Shown here: positions 1 to 12,600 of the stretch, in pieces | Numbering within the stretch: the stretch's first letter is position 1 | How the letters are laid out: each line of letters begins with the position of its first letter | Assembly: GCA_029556615.1 (NCBI GenBank) | Contig: JAKQDD010000237.1 | Span: 1-55,470, forward strand | Direction: 5' to 3' | Source: Verrucomicrobiota bacterium | GTDB taxonomy: Bacteria > Verrucomicrobiota > Verrucomicrobiia > Limisphaerales > J093 | Length of the DNA stretch: 55,470 nucleotides | Made by a program: the position numbers and the translations under genes | The notes under the pieces: generated by a model | Database searches by the model: none | What the model was told of the DNA's origin: nothing | Seen by the model: the letters and a program-made list of their open reading frames with translations, nothing else

Positions 1-66
1 CGTGGGGTGGCGGCGTTGGGGCACTTGATGACGCTGCGGGACCTGCGGGTGGACGCGGTGGGATAG
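1..66 (+). CDS. 3' end of an unidentified gene (possibly leucine-rich repeat protein)
   Basis: Frame 1 is open from the window edge to a TAG at 64-66 and encodes about 21 residues ending HLMTLRDLRVDAVG. Nearly every codon ends in G or C, as in the real genes nearby, while frame 2 meets a stop within nine codons. The leucine spacing resembles the last turn of a leucine-rich repeat protein, but 21 residues are too few to assign a family. The rest of the gene lies outside the window. The TAG is not part of a CTAG-bounded element. Confidence 0.45.
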   Translation, partial: RGVAALGHLMTLRDLRVDAVG

Positions 67-475
67 GCGAGGAGCCCACCGGCCCGGGAAGCCAGAGGAC
101 GAACCCATCTTTCACATCGCCAACACTTCGAGATCGGCCGCGGCCGGGGGGGAGGATTGTGCCCATGGGATCCCGGCGGGGTCCGCGAACCGGGTCGGAG
201 ACCAACCCAGCGACTGTCCTCGGCGGGATGCTGAACCGATGAAGCCACGATGAGCGGGGCTGCAAGGCGTATTGGGTGCGTCGGCCGACTATGAACCTGG
301 CACTCTGTTTATGGCACTCTGTCCAATCCTCATCTTCGCTTGGTGCTGTGTCTCGAACGTCCGCCAGCGGCTACTCCTGGCGAGGGGCCGCCTCAGACCG
401 ATGCCGCATCCAGTCCCGAGGAACGGTGCCGCAAACAAGGTGACAGACTCATAGTCTCCACACGGTCGAGTACGT
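67..475. other. Non-coding stretch with decayed repeat remnants
   Basis: I see no credible gene here. An ATG frame of 60 codons at 272-454 has no ribosome binding site, unlike codon use and no recognisable motif. The stretch contains an 11-bp direct repeat (TGGCACTCTGT at 298-308 and 312-322). At 377-411 there is a diverged end of the CTAG element found elsewhere in the window, starting CTGGCGAGG and continuing GCCGCCTCAGACC. It is best read as old repeat insertions. Confidence 0.5.
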
Positions 476-656
476 CTAGCGAGGCGCCGCCTCGCTAGAG
501 TCTGCGATTAGGTCGAGTTTGGTCCCTGCCGTTCCAAACCCGCCCCCCTGCCTTCGAGGACTCTACGTTAGCGAGGCGCGGAAGAGAGGGTGGGCAAGCA
601 CAGCAGGGTCTTCATGAGTCTGAGGACTCCACTGGGTCTGAGGCGCGCCTCGCTAG
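476..656 (+). repeat. CTAG-bounded interspersed element, copy A
   Basis: This copy begins with a perfect 11-bp palindrome around one base (CTAGCGAGGCG / CGCCTCGCTAG, 476-498). It then follows the family order: left arm with CTAGAGTC, central GGTCCCTGCC, the inner arm GAGGACTCTA followed by TTAGCGAGGCG, then GGGTCTGAGGCG and the right terminus CGCCTCGCTAG ending at 656. The part between 590 and 640 is diverged from the other copies. It lies 41 bp beyond the stop codon of the giant minus-strand gene and between converging genes. Confidence 0.8.
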
Positions 657-697
657 AAATCCTCGGCTCCGGTGAAACCGGTCCCTGCTCCCTGCTC

Positions 698-3600
698 TTA
701 GGGAACGGCGACTTCCCGGAGCCGATACCACCGGGCGTTTTCTCCGGTGGCCGGGGGTGGGACGGGCCAGATCCAGGTCCCGGTCGAGAGGTCGACGACG
801 GCTGCCTGCGTCCAGGAGTTGGGCGTGGCGAAGGACGCGGTCTGTTCGAGGACCCAGGTGGCATAGGGCGTGCCGGTGACCCGGATCTCGAGAGTGCCAT
901 CGGTTCGAGCCGTCATGCGCAGGTCCGGGAGCGGGGGGACGCCTGCGACCGCGCGATAGAATCCGTATTCATCGAGATCGGGCAGGACGGTCTCGATGGT
1001 GTCCGGCGTGAGCCGGCGGACGGCCGACCACGAAGCGTTCGGATCGAGGCCGGGCTGGTGGAGGATTTCGACCGGCTCGCCCGGGTGTGCAAACAGGCGA
1101 AGGACGGGTTGATCTCCTTCGAGTTCGGCGACGAGGACGGGCTGCGGGCCGAGGATGACGAGAAGTCCGTTGCGGGCGCGGCCTCGGGCGGAGCCACCGC
1201 CGGCGAGACGTTCACCGACGACCTCGCTGAGGAGGATGGGGGCGCAAGCGGAAGCCGCTTCAGGCTGGGTGGGGAAGCTGAGCTCGCCGAGGGTCACGCG
1301 GCCATTGAAGGGCTGGGTGGGATTGGCGGTGAAGACGAGGCGGAAGAGGTTGGGTTCGAGCAAGCCAAGGGTGGCCTCGCGGATTTCCTGGGCTATGGCA
1401 GTGAGGTTGGGCGAGGACGAGATCTCGGGGGGCACCAGGAGGTTAAGAGTGATTTCCGCGAGGGGCTGTCGGGTATCGAGTTCGAGGAGAACGCGGCCGA
1501 CCTGGCCGGCCACGGTGTGGCTGTGGCCTGCGGAGAGCGTGAAGTCGGGGTGGACATCATTGACAGCGACGGTGAAGCGGGAGACGGCGGTGAGCGGCGG
1601 TGAGGCGTCATCGCTGACCTCGATGGCGAGGGCGTATTCGGCGCCTCCCTGATCTCTCGAGGGCGTCCATGTGAAGCGGCCGGTAAGCGGGTCAAGGAGG
1701 GCTCCGGCGGGTGGTGTATCGAGGAGGCGGAAGCGGAGGGCATTCGCGGGCCGGTCGGCGTCGGTGGCGAGCACAAGGAACTCGAGGAGCCGGCCTTCGT
1801 TGACCAGCGCGTTGGGGATGGTCTGGATTTCGGGCGCCGTGTTCAGTTCCGTGATGACGACGCGGAGTTCGGCGCTGGCGGCGAGCGGCGGGATGCCGTC
1901 GTCGGACACCGAGACTGGGATCGTATTGGTGGAAGGGCCGAGCTCCTCGCTAGTGATCCAGGAGAGGCGTCCTGTGACCGGATCGAGCAGCACGCCGGCG
2001 GGCGGGTTGGCTCCGAGGCGGAAGGTGAGGCGATCGCGGGGTTCATCGGGATCGCTCGCGTCGAGGTCGAGTTGGAGTGTGTCGCCTTCGACGACCACGA
2101 GTTCAGGCGGAACGTCGAGAGCGGGCGGCTGGTTGGCGACGCTGGTGGTGGTATGGGCGTCAGGTGTGGCGGGCGGTTCCTCGCGGTTGCCGGCGGCGTC
2201 GGTGGCGATGCTGTAGAATGCGTAGGTGCGGTTGGGTTCGCCGATGAACGTGGCGGCGGTGGCGAGGGTATTTCGGAGCCACGGGACGAAGGCGCCGCCA
2301 TCGGTGGCCACGTAGATGTCATAGCCTGAGACTCCGCTGCCGCCGGTCTCGTCCTGGCCGGTCCAGGAGATGGGGATGAGGGCTGGGCTGGCGGCGGGCA
2401 GGGCGGCGAGGGCGCTGGTGGGCGGCAGGACATCGACGGGAGCGGGCGGGGCATAGACGAGCGTGTATGTTCCCGGTCCGTCGCGGTCGAGCAGGTGGAG
2501 CACGTGTTCATAGACGGGCCTGCGTCCGCCGGCGATGAACGTGCGGTCGGTGGTCCAGAAGTTGGCGGTGGGCAGCATGGTGCCGTTGGGTCGCCGGACC
2601 CCTGTCAGGACGAACCCGCCGGCGGCGGGGTCGGGCAGGCGAAGGTAGGACCAGCCTGCGGCTGGGGTGGCGGTCAGGGTGACCTCGAGATGCTCCGGCG
2701 TGGGGGCTCCGTCGGTGGTGCCCTGGGTGACGGGCGTGACGGGTTGGATGCCGCCTCCGCTGAGGTAGAGGGTATCGGGCAGGAAGGCGTCATCCTCGAG
2801 GTCATTGACGAGGAAATCCGGGCGTGCATCTGTATCTCCGGCGTCGACGATTCGGATGAGCTCATGGATCTCGACGCTTTCGATGAGGGAGAGGCGGGGA
2901 TCGCCGAAGCCGTCGAGGTGTTCGAACGTGGCGGCGTACTCGACGAACTGGCCCTGCAAGCTGGACCGGAGGAGCCATCGGCCGACGGCGGTGGTGTCGG
3001 GGGCCAGGTTGCCCAGATTGACGGTGAGGGAGGGTGAGAGGTTCTTGCCATCGACCTCGGTGCCTATGATCCGGAAGTCGACCAGGAGGCCTTTCTCGTT
3101 ATCGACGATGCGAGGTTGAGCGGAGGTGATCCGGACGTTGCGGGCTTCGCCGCGGCCGCGGTTCTCGACGAGGACGGCGAGCGAGTAGGGGATGCTGGGC
3201 TCGGCGATATCGGGCGTGAACGGATCGTCGGCGAGGACATCGCGCTGGTGGAAGTACTTGACGGCCAGACTGGCATTCGGGAAGACATCAATCGAGGCGG
3301 GTGCCAGCGGCAGGGTGACCTCGATGCCTTCATCGACATAGCGGAGCGTGCCTGAGACGACATAGGTGACCGGGCCGACGGGGGCGGCTTCCGAGGACGG
3401 GATGATCGTCCAGGTGACGGTGCCGGTGGTTTGACCTTCGAGGCGTCCGGTACCGTCGATGGCGCCGAAACCGGTGACGGCCGGTTGGCGGACGCCGAAG
3501 CGGCTGGTGGCGGGCAGGCCTGCGGTATCGCTCACGACGAGATCGATCTGCACATTCCGCAGCGGGTTGGCCTGGAGGTTGTCGACTTCGAGGCGGGCCT

Positions 3601-6600
3601 CGAAAGCATCCCGGCTGATGACGGCCTCCTGATCGATTTGCAGCCGGACCTGGGCGCAGATCCCGGCCGAGCCGTCGCCGGAGGAAGCGAGGGCGACGGC
3701 GCCCGAGGTCGAGCCCGAGCTCGATCGCGGGATGAAGTCGACGAGGCCGGAGGCCTCGATGGCGGCTTTCCATTCGGCCACCGCGGATTGGAGGGCCAGC
3801 ACCGGGTCGTCAAATCCGGCGGCTTCGGTAGCGACGATGGCGCTGGCGGTGGTCGCGGCTGCGGCCAGGAGGTCATCGACATCGATGAAATCCGGGTTTC
3901 CACCGGCGGGCAGATCTGCACGGCGGAAGATCCCGGCTTCGTAGTTCGAGACGGTTCGGTTCCAGCGGTCGGCGAACTGGTTCACCTCGGCGGCCGTGAT
4001 CTTGGGGGGGAGCGGGCCGGCGGCCAGTTGGGCGCGCTCATCGAGGTCGATGCGGGTGCCCAGGGGAGTGGCGGTTCCGGTGGCTTGTTGGAAGCCGATC
4101 AGCCACGTGCTGAGGGATTCGTCCATGCCCGGGTGGAACCATGCAGGATTCCCAAGGAGCACTTCGTAAACCGCCAAGTGCCCTTGGAGCGCGTACAGTC
4201 GGTCCTCGACGATTTGGAAGTGCATCAGCAGCTCGGGTGGCAGATCGTAGTCCCAATCCGCGAGGGCGACCTTGCCGCCCTGGCTGGCCTTTTCCTTGGC
4301 GGCTTTCTCGAGGCACTCGGCCACGCCGCGCATGCCCTCGGCGCAGGAGAGGACGCCCAGGGCGCCGCCGATGAGCGGGTTGACGGACTTGCCGAGGGCG
4401 GACGCACAATCCAGCAGGGTGCCCACGCAGGTGAGGCCGGTGCCGGCGCTCAGGCCGGACGAGACGGCCGAGCTAATGCAGTCGTAGACCCCCTTGCCGC
4501 ACTTGATGGGGTCGGGGAAGGGCAGCAGGCCGAAGGCGCAGTCGAACGCCCACTTGCCGATTTCGGCGGCGCACGGGCCCGGGCCGCACTTGCTGTCGAA
4601 CTTGACCGCGCGGGGTGCGGTGAAAGAACCGCTGCCTCCGCCCTGTGCGGCGATCCAGCCGCCGCCGCCGCCGAGGGGGCAACCGCTCCCGTCATTGGCG
4701 AGGCCGATCGTCACGGAGTACGTGTTGTTGAACGGGCCGCAGACAAGCCGGTAGAGGAGGGCTGCGGCGCGGCAGCCCAGGGAACCGGAGTGGAGTCCGG
4801 CGCCGGCGGGGGCGGGGCTGCCGCCGCCCGTGACACGTCGAATGATGACGGGGATGGTCATCGAGCTGCGGGCGGGGATGTTGCCCAGGTCGGTGATGAG
4901 GGGTTCGATCTGCCAACCTGCCAGCGTGGGGAAGCTGAGTGCCGCGTCGTTGGCGGCGATGAGCCCGTGGTTGGTGATCTTGAGATCCACCTGGGAGACC
5001 TCCGCGATGAACTCCGCGAAGTCGATGACGGACGGTTCGACGACGACGACAGGTGCGGGCACGACGGTTTCGAACACGGCCTCGACGGTGATGCGGGTGC
5101 GGTCTTCGATTTCGGTGGGGGTGACGGTCCAGCGGTACTCGACGGTATTCCTGGAGAGGAACAGGATGTGGGAGGTGTTTTGGCCGGCGGGCACGAGGAT
5201 CAGCGCGTCGGCGGGGGTATGTCCGTTGGCGGTGGCGTGGATGCGGTAGTAGCCTTCGCGCAGGCTGGGGAAGGCCAACTGGCCGGCGTCGTCGGTGTGT
5301 CCGGCGCCGGCGGGGACGCCGGTGAGCTCGTCGATGAGCGTGATTGCGGCGTTCGGGATCCTCGGCGATCCGGCGGCGTAGTAGGTGAACTCGTCGACGG
5401 TTTCGACGACGAGTGAGCCGGTGGCTTCGGAGAGGGCCAGGAACGAGAACGGGACATTCGCGGCGGTGCCATCGGCGGTGAGGGTCAAGGTGCCTTCGTA
5501 GCGGCCGAGGGGCAGATCCGGTGGCGGCGAGAGGCGCAGGGTGACCTCGATCTGGGCGCCGGGTTCGAGGGAGGGGAGGGGTTGGGCGGAGGCGACAGCG
5601 AGCCAAGGGAAGTCGGGAGTGAGAACGGACACCGGTCCGGACGCTGCTCCGCCGTCATTGCGGACGCCAAGGGAGAGGAGGGTTTGTTCGCCCCGCAGCA
5701 TCCCGGACTCGAGGCGGCTCAGGGTGGCCACGAGCCTCGGAATCCGCGGTTGGACGCGCACGGTGAAGGGCAGGCGGGCCAGCAGGCCGCCGTCTGCGCG
5801 CACCTCGATCCAGATCTCGGCGAGAGCGGCGGTATCGCGCCTGTTGGTGGCGGTGTAGCGGACGGTGACGACGCCGTCTCCGGGGAGAGTTGGCGGGACG
5901 GAGAGGGCGAGGTCGAGCCAGTCGGGCTGGCCGGAGGCGGTCGCCGAGAGACCGGTGAGTCCGATACTGCTGAGGTTGCGCAAGTCGAGACCAGCGGACT
6001 GGGTGTCGGGGCCGGCCAGGGTCAGGGCGGCCTCGCGGTCGACGAACCGCATGCCGAGGAGGGTGAACTGGTCCTGAACAGGCGCCTCGGCGACGCCGGG
6101 ATGGGCGGCGCCGATCTGATAGGAACCGGCTTCTCCGGGCAGAGGATTGAAGGTGGCGGTGAATCGTCCGTCCGTGTCGGTGAGAGCGGAGAGGATCCGG
6201 CGGGTGTCGCCATGAACGACGTGGATATTCACCAGTTGGTATGAGGCGGGTTGACCACCGGCGGCCATCAGCGCCTGGCCGGACAGGGGTATGGGAGTTC
6301 CGGCGGGCGCCAGGTCGATGGCGGTGGAGACGGTGGCGGTGTAGGCTGCGGTGACCTCGATGGGGACGGCGGCGACGACGGTGTTGTTGCCCTCGATCAA
6401 CTCGGCCACGGTGTTGTCGGGATCCGACACGGCCACGAGCCAATAGGTGCCGGGCGTCGAGGGGAGCCAGAACTGCAGCACGCGCTCGAAATAGAGTTCT
6501 GGGGGGATGGTGCCCGTGAAATCGACCGAGCCCAGGACGAAGTCGTTGCCTGGGAAGGGGTCGTCGGAGAGATAGAGTGTTTGGCGCCACGTGCCGGTGG

Positions 6601-9600
6601 CGGGGCCGAGTCCGCGGTTGGTTTCCCGGAAGGCAACTTGGAAGGTCGCCTCGGTAGAGCCCGAGGCGGGTCCGTTCAAGCGTTCGATGACCAGATCGGG
6701 CAGGTTGACATCGGTGACCACCACCTGGTCTGAGCCGGCGAGGAAGCCCGGTGCGGACGCGGTGAGGACGACCATCTGGCTGCCATCGGCGACGCCGTCG
6801 TCGATCGAGTTCAAGGGCACGGTCACCTGGGCACTGCCGGAGGGGAGAACCACTGTGGGCGGCGCGGTGAGCTCGCCGGGATCGCTCGAGGTCAGCGTCA
6901 CCGTGACTGGGGCTTGGGTATCCTGATTGCCTTGGACGGTGGCGGTTGTGGCGGGAGAGAGCCCTTCAGCGACCGCGTCCTGGGCGATGCGGACGATGAG
7001 GGCGGGCGCGTCGTCGTCGGTGACGGTGATCTCAGTCTGGGTGGCGGGGGCGAAGACCTGACCTGTGGGCGTGTCGATCCAGGAGGCGGTCAGGGTGGCC
7101 GGCTGGGGTCCATCGGCGGTGGTATCGTCCACGGCGCTCACGGGGAAGGTGACGCTGGCCGATTCCGCGGGGATCGTGACGCGGGCGGGCACCTGGGCGG
7201 CGGTGGGGGTGCTGGAGGCGAGGGCGACGGTGAGCGGTTGGGTGCTTGCCGGACGGCGCAGGAGGGTGCCGACGGCGGCGGTGGGTCCGGCACCCTCGCT
7301 AAAGGTCGAGGGCGAAACGACGAGCTCGAGGGTGGGCGCGTCGTTATCGAGGACGGTGACCTCGACGACAGCCCCGGTGAAGCCATCCGCGTTGGCGGTG
7401 ACTTGGAGCGCGATGTCGCGCTCGATGTCCCGGTCGTCGACCGGTTCGACCAGGAACGGGGCGGAGGCGGCACCAGCCGGAATCACGGCTTCGCCGGGGA
7501 CGGCGAGCTGACTGGGGTTTTGGCTGGCGAAGCGCACGACGAGCGATCCTGGGGTGATGGGTTCGCGGCTGACGGTTCCCGTCAGGGTCTTGCCCTCCGA
7601 GACCTGGGAGTTGGGGAGGGAGAGCCGCAGCTGCGGGACGTTGACATCGCGGACCAGGAGGCTGGCTGTGCCATCGAGGTAGCCCTCCGCGTGGGCGCGA
7701 ACCGTTACCGCGGCGTCGCCGTCCACGACCCCATCGTTGAGCGCGATGAGATCGAAGGTCACGGAGCTCTGGCCTGCGGGCAGGACCAAGGCAGCCGGCA
7801 GGTCAATCTGTCCGGCGGGCTCGGCCATGAGCGTCACCGTCAGAGGCTGGTCGAGGGCACCGTTGCGACGGGCGATGCCCTGGAACGCGGGGGCGCCTTC
7901 GGTGACTTCGGATCGGGCCAACTGGACGCTGAGCCCGGGGGCGACATGGATCGAGGTGTCGGCGAGGAGGCTATTGTTGTCTTCGGTCTCCTCGGCGATC
8001 GATCCGTTGGCATCGGTGGTGACGACGAAGTGGAGGGTGCCGGCGACGCCGGTGAGGGGCAGGACGACCACCTGGGTGCGGAGGATCCCGATGGCTGGGG
8101 GCAGGGCGGCGAGGATCTGGAAGTCGGCGACGGTTTGATCGTTGCCGATGGTCTCATCGGGCGAGAGCCGGACGGACTCGAACCATGGGGGCAGGGCGGT
8201 GGCGGCGCCGCGGTTCGTGATGCCCCAGACGAGAGTGACGGGCTCGCCCGGAGCGCCAGTCGCCGGCGAACGGATCAGGGAGACCTGGAGATCGGGCAGT
8301 TGGATCCTGAAGACGCCCTGGAAGACGTCTTCGTTCGGCTCGCCATTCTGGGCGTCGCCGTCCTGGTTCATGGGCGCGCCGTTGAGACTGCGGATATCGG
8401 GACCGACGCGGAGGGTGTAATTGCCGCTGCGGCGTTGCTGGGGGATCTGGAGGCGGATGCGGTCGGCGGCGGGCAGTTCGACGCGGTTAATGGCGACGGC
8501 GCCTTCGGGGCCGCTGAGTGCGAAGTCGGCGACGGCGACACTCGAAGCGAGGAGGGGCCGGTTGAACTGGAGGTCGATGACTTGGACGGGCTGGTTCTGG
8601 ATTCCGGCCGGCGTGGCTGAGAGGACGAGGGGGCCGTTGTGGTCGACGGTAATCGTGCACGGGCGTTGTGCCGAGAGCTCGGGTGATCCGTCGTCGGACA
8701 CTTCCACGGTGGTCGAGTAGACTCCGGGTGGGGTGGTGCGATCGACCGTCCAGGTCATCTCGCCGGTGAGGGGATCCAGGGTCAGCCCCGTCGGGGCGTC
8801 CGGTCCGAGGCCGAAGCGGAGGGATTGGGCGGGGAGATCGGCGTCGAACGCGCTCCACTTGACGAGCAACGGGGCATCTGCGGAGGCCCAGAGCGGGGCC
8901 ATGGCAGCTAGTGTGGGTGCGGTGTTCACTTCAGCGATTCGGAGGTGAATTTGCTGCTCGTCGGACAGGGCGGGTTGGCCGTTGTCCGTGACGACAACCG
9001 TGATCGCATAGTCTCCCGGGCCATCGGTCTCGTCGGTGGCCCATGTAAAAACGCCGGTAACGGGGTCGATGGCGGCTCCGGCGGGGGCGCCGGCCCGGAG
9101 GGCGAAGCGCAGTTCCTGCCCGGCATCGGGATCCGCGGCTTGAGCCTGGAAGACGACCTCGGTCCCTTCGGGGGCGTCGACGTCGCCGAGGGCCTCGAGC
9201 ACGGGCGGGAGGTTCATCGGGGTGGGTGTGACGAGGCTGATGTGATCCAGGGCGATGGCGTCGGCGGCGTCGAGTTGGGTGATTCGGACCCGTGCGATTT
9301 GTGGGGCTGCGATGACGCCCTGTTCGCGGGCAGCGCCGCCCCCGTGGAATTCCTGTGCGTACAAGGAGGCGCCCGCCGGGTCGAAGGCCTCGACAAGCGC
9401 GCCCCCGGTTTCGGCGTCGATCACGAAGAAGCTGAAGAACTCGGTGGCGGCAGGGAATCCCTCCTCGGGGGTGACGAACGTGATATCCACGACGAACGGG
9501 ACGGCCGCGGGCTCGGTGGGATCGCCGAACACCTGGGGCGGTGAGACGGGCACGAACCGGTCGGGCCGTTCGGCGGTGACGCGCGGGTCGCCGGCGACGG

Positions 9601-12600
9601 TTGTGAACCGGGCGCCTTGCGCGAGATACTCGTCGGTGATGCGGGTATCAGCCGGCAGGTCATCGAAGGTGATCAACTGATCGCCGAGGAGACTCGATCG
9701 ATAGAGGGCTCTTTGGGGGACAATCTCCTGGGATGCGAGGGCGGTGCGCCAGGAGAACTCGAGCCCGCTGTAGCCGGTGGCATTGGCGGCGAAGAGGAGA
9801 CGCACCGGGTAGAGGCCCTCGCTTTCGAACGAGACGGTGTACCAGGAGTAGGTGAAGCCCCGGTCGCCGGCGTAACCCAATTCGGTCGAGCCCACCTGCA
9901 GTCGAAAGCCGTCGTCGCTGCCCACGCCAAGGTCGAGGTCGATTTCCGGCGTTTCGGGGAATTTGTCGGCGGCGGCCTCGACCCGCAAGAGGAACTGGTG
10001 ATCGAGGAGGAAGTTGCGCGCCGCCACCGCCGAGAGTGCGGTCGGGGGCGTCGTGGTGTCGGCGAAGAAGCTGTCGAAGCTGTTGCCGACAGTCACCGTG
10101 GATCCCGGGTGCGGGAAATCGATGGTGGGGCTCAGGGTGGTGCCGGTGGGGGCGAGCCCGGTGAGATCGGCGTAGGCCGGCGCTTTTGTTCCGCCGATGC
10201 CGTTGTAGACGGCCACTTCGACGCCGTCGCCCGGGATCCCCGGGACGAACGAGGTTGTGGCGGCGGTGGCGGGGATGATGGTGCCGACCGCGGGCAGGAC
10301 GGTGAGCGTTGCGACGCTGCTCGTGACGGAGCCCACGGCGTTGCTGACGATCACCCGATAACTGCCCTGCTGTTCGAGTTGGACGCGTTCGAGGGTCAGC
10401 GAGGCATGGGTGGCGTCTTCGAGATCGACCTCGTTCCATTGCCACTGGAAAGAGAGAGGATACGAGCCGTTGGCGATCACATGGAACGTGGCGGTTCGCC
10501 CCTTGACGACCGTCACCGGCTTGGGATGCGTGACGATCGACGGGGGCAGATTTGTGGCGTCGGTTTCAGTGAGCACCTTGAGGCGGTACTCGCTGGCCGT
10601 GAATTCGGGCAGCCATGCGAGCCCCGTCGGGAGGGTGGGAAGGTGCAGGCTGTTGAACGTGCCGCCGACGGACGCGAACTTGACGACCGACAAGACATCC
10701 CCGGCGGCGGGGACGTAATCCTCGACCAGGCTGAGGCGGAGTTGGCCGTTGAGAAAAGCGGATCCGTCGATGGCGAGTTGATCGGCCCGGGTGCCGGCCT
10801 CGATTCCTGCCGCCTCGAGTTCGAGGCGGGCGGAGGACTCGGCTGTGTACGCACCTCGCCAGGTCAGGAGACCGGGTGACGCTCCCGGACGCACGGTTCC
10901 GCGGTTGCGGGTGCTCACGTTGCGAGCGTCGAACGTCCCGGTGCCGGCGAGAACTCCGGTTGGTTCGATGACGAGACTGGTTCCCGAGAGAGCCAGGGTG
11001 GTGCCGGCGAGGAGGATCGTGCCGGAGTTGGAGTGGACGGCGCTCGTGCGGCCGAGCGCGGTGGAGGTGGAGATCAGGATGGTGCCCGCGTTGGCGACTT
11101 CGGCGTCGATGGAACGGGAACCGCCGGCGCCGGGCAGGCTCTCGAGGCGGCCTTCCGGAGCGATGGTGAGAGTGCCATTCTGGAGGGTGAAATTGCTGCT
11201 CCGATCCCACCCGTCTTTCGAGGCGGACTCGAGCCGGATGATCCCCCGGAGGGTGAAGGCCTGGGTCGCAGTCAACCGGGCATAGCCCGGGTTGACCGTG
11301 CCTCGGACCCACAGGGTGTAGTCGGGTTCAACATCGGAGAGCAGTTGGTTGCCCGCGTGGTAGATGGGAATCACCGTGGGTTCGGCTGCGGCGCGGTGCG
11401 TGGCGATGCTCGCATTGATGACCTGCAGGTCGCCTGACGCGATGCCGCCGTCGAGGTCGAGTTGCCCGGTGAACGTCAGCGCCGTGCCCGAGGCCACCTC
11501 GATCCGACCCTGGTGCCAAAGGTGGCCGGTGAGGGACCGGCCGTCGCCGGTGTCCGGGGCGGCGGTGATGCGGGCCCCGGGCGCGTTCGTGAGCGTGGCT
11601 CCGGCCTCGATGGTCAAGTAGCAGCCCCGGTCCCAGCCATCGTTGCTCGTGGTCGAAAGATGGATGATGCCATCTGAGACGGTGCTCGAGGGCACGCGCA
11701 GTTGAGCGTAGCCCCAGGTGGTGGTTCCCTCGATCCAGAGGGTGCTCAGGGCGGCAGCGTGTCGGTCGAGACGGTTCTCGGGTCCGACCAGACGGACGAC
11801 ATTCGGTTGATCGGCCGACGCTTCGGTGGCGATGGTGCTGTTCAAGGCCCGGACCACGCCGCTGATGGTGCCACCGGCAAGTTCGAATCGGCCCGTTTCG
11901 AGCAGCAGACTGCCTTGAACGGACGATTCGCCTGCGGCTTGCCGGAACAGGGGTGTGCTGCCGGAGACGTTGAGCGTGACCCCTTCTTCGATCGCGATCG
12001 TGCCTTGGTTGAGGACGTTGCCGACAATGCGTCGGGGGTCGCCATTGGCGGCGAGGACTTCGATCCGGCCGTCGGTCCGATTCGTGAATGCGCCTTCCGT
12101 CACGTTGATATAAGCGCCCCGATCCCACCCGTCGTTGCTGCCGCAAGTCATTCGGAGAATACCGTCATTGCCACAGCCCGTGGGGATGGTGAGCCTGCCG
12201 TAATTGTTCGCGACCGTTCCCACCACCCTGACGATCGTGCGAGTGGGGATGTCCGAGAGGAGTTGGTTCTCCGGCCCGTAGAGGAAGAGCTCTGTCGGCT
12301 CGGCAGGCGAGGCGGTGAGGAGGATGGCGCTCTGGAGAACGCGGAAATCCCCGGTGTAGGTGCCGCCGGCGGATTCGAGTCGGCCTCGGTAATCGATGGT
12401 GGTGCCTGCGGCGACGGTGATCTGGCCCTGGTTGCAGAGGCTGCCCCTGATCAGCCTGCCGTCACCGAGCCCCGGTTCCGCGGTGATCCGGCCGCTGGGC
12501 GAGTTGGTGAGGGTCGCTCCGGCCTCGACGTTCAAGTAGCAGCCCCGGTCCCAGCCGTCGTTGCTGGTGGTTTCGAGGTGTATGATCCCAGCGGAGAAGG

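Noticed and set aside
272..454. Possible 60-residue protein
   Set aside because: No ribosome site, Cys- and Arg-rich composition and overlap with a decayed repeat end.
590..1603. Plus-strand open frame of 337 codons
   Set aside because: It is antisense to the giant minus-strand gene, whose domains are clear; the frame is open only because of high GC.
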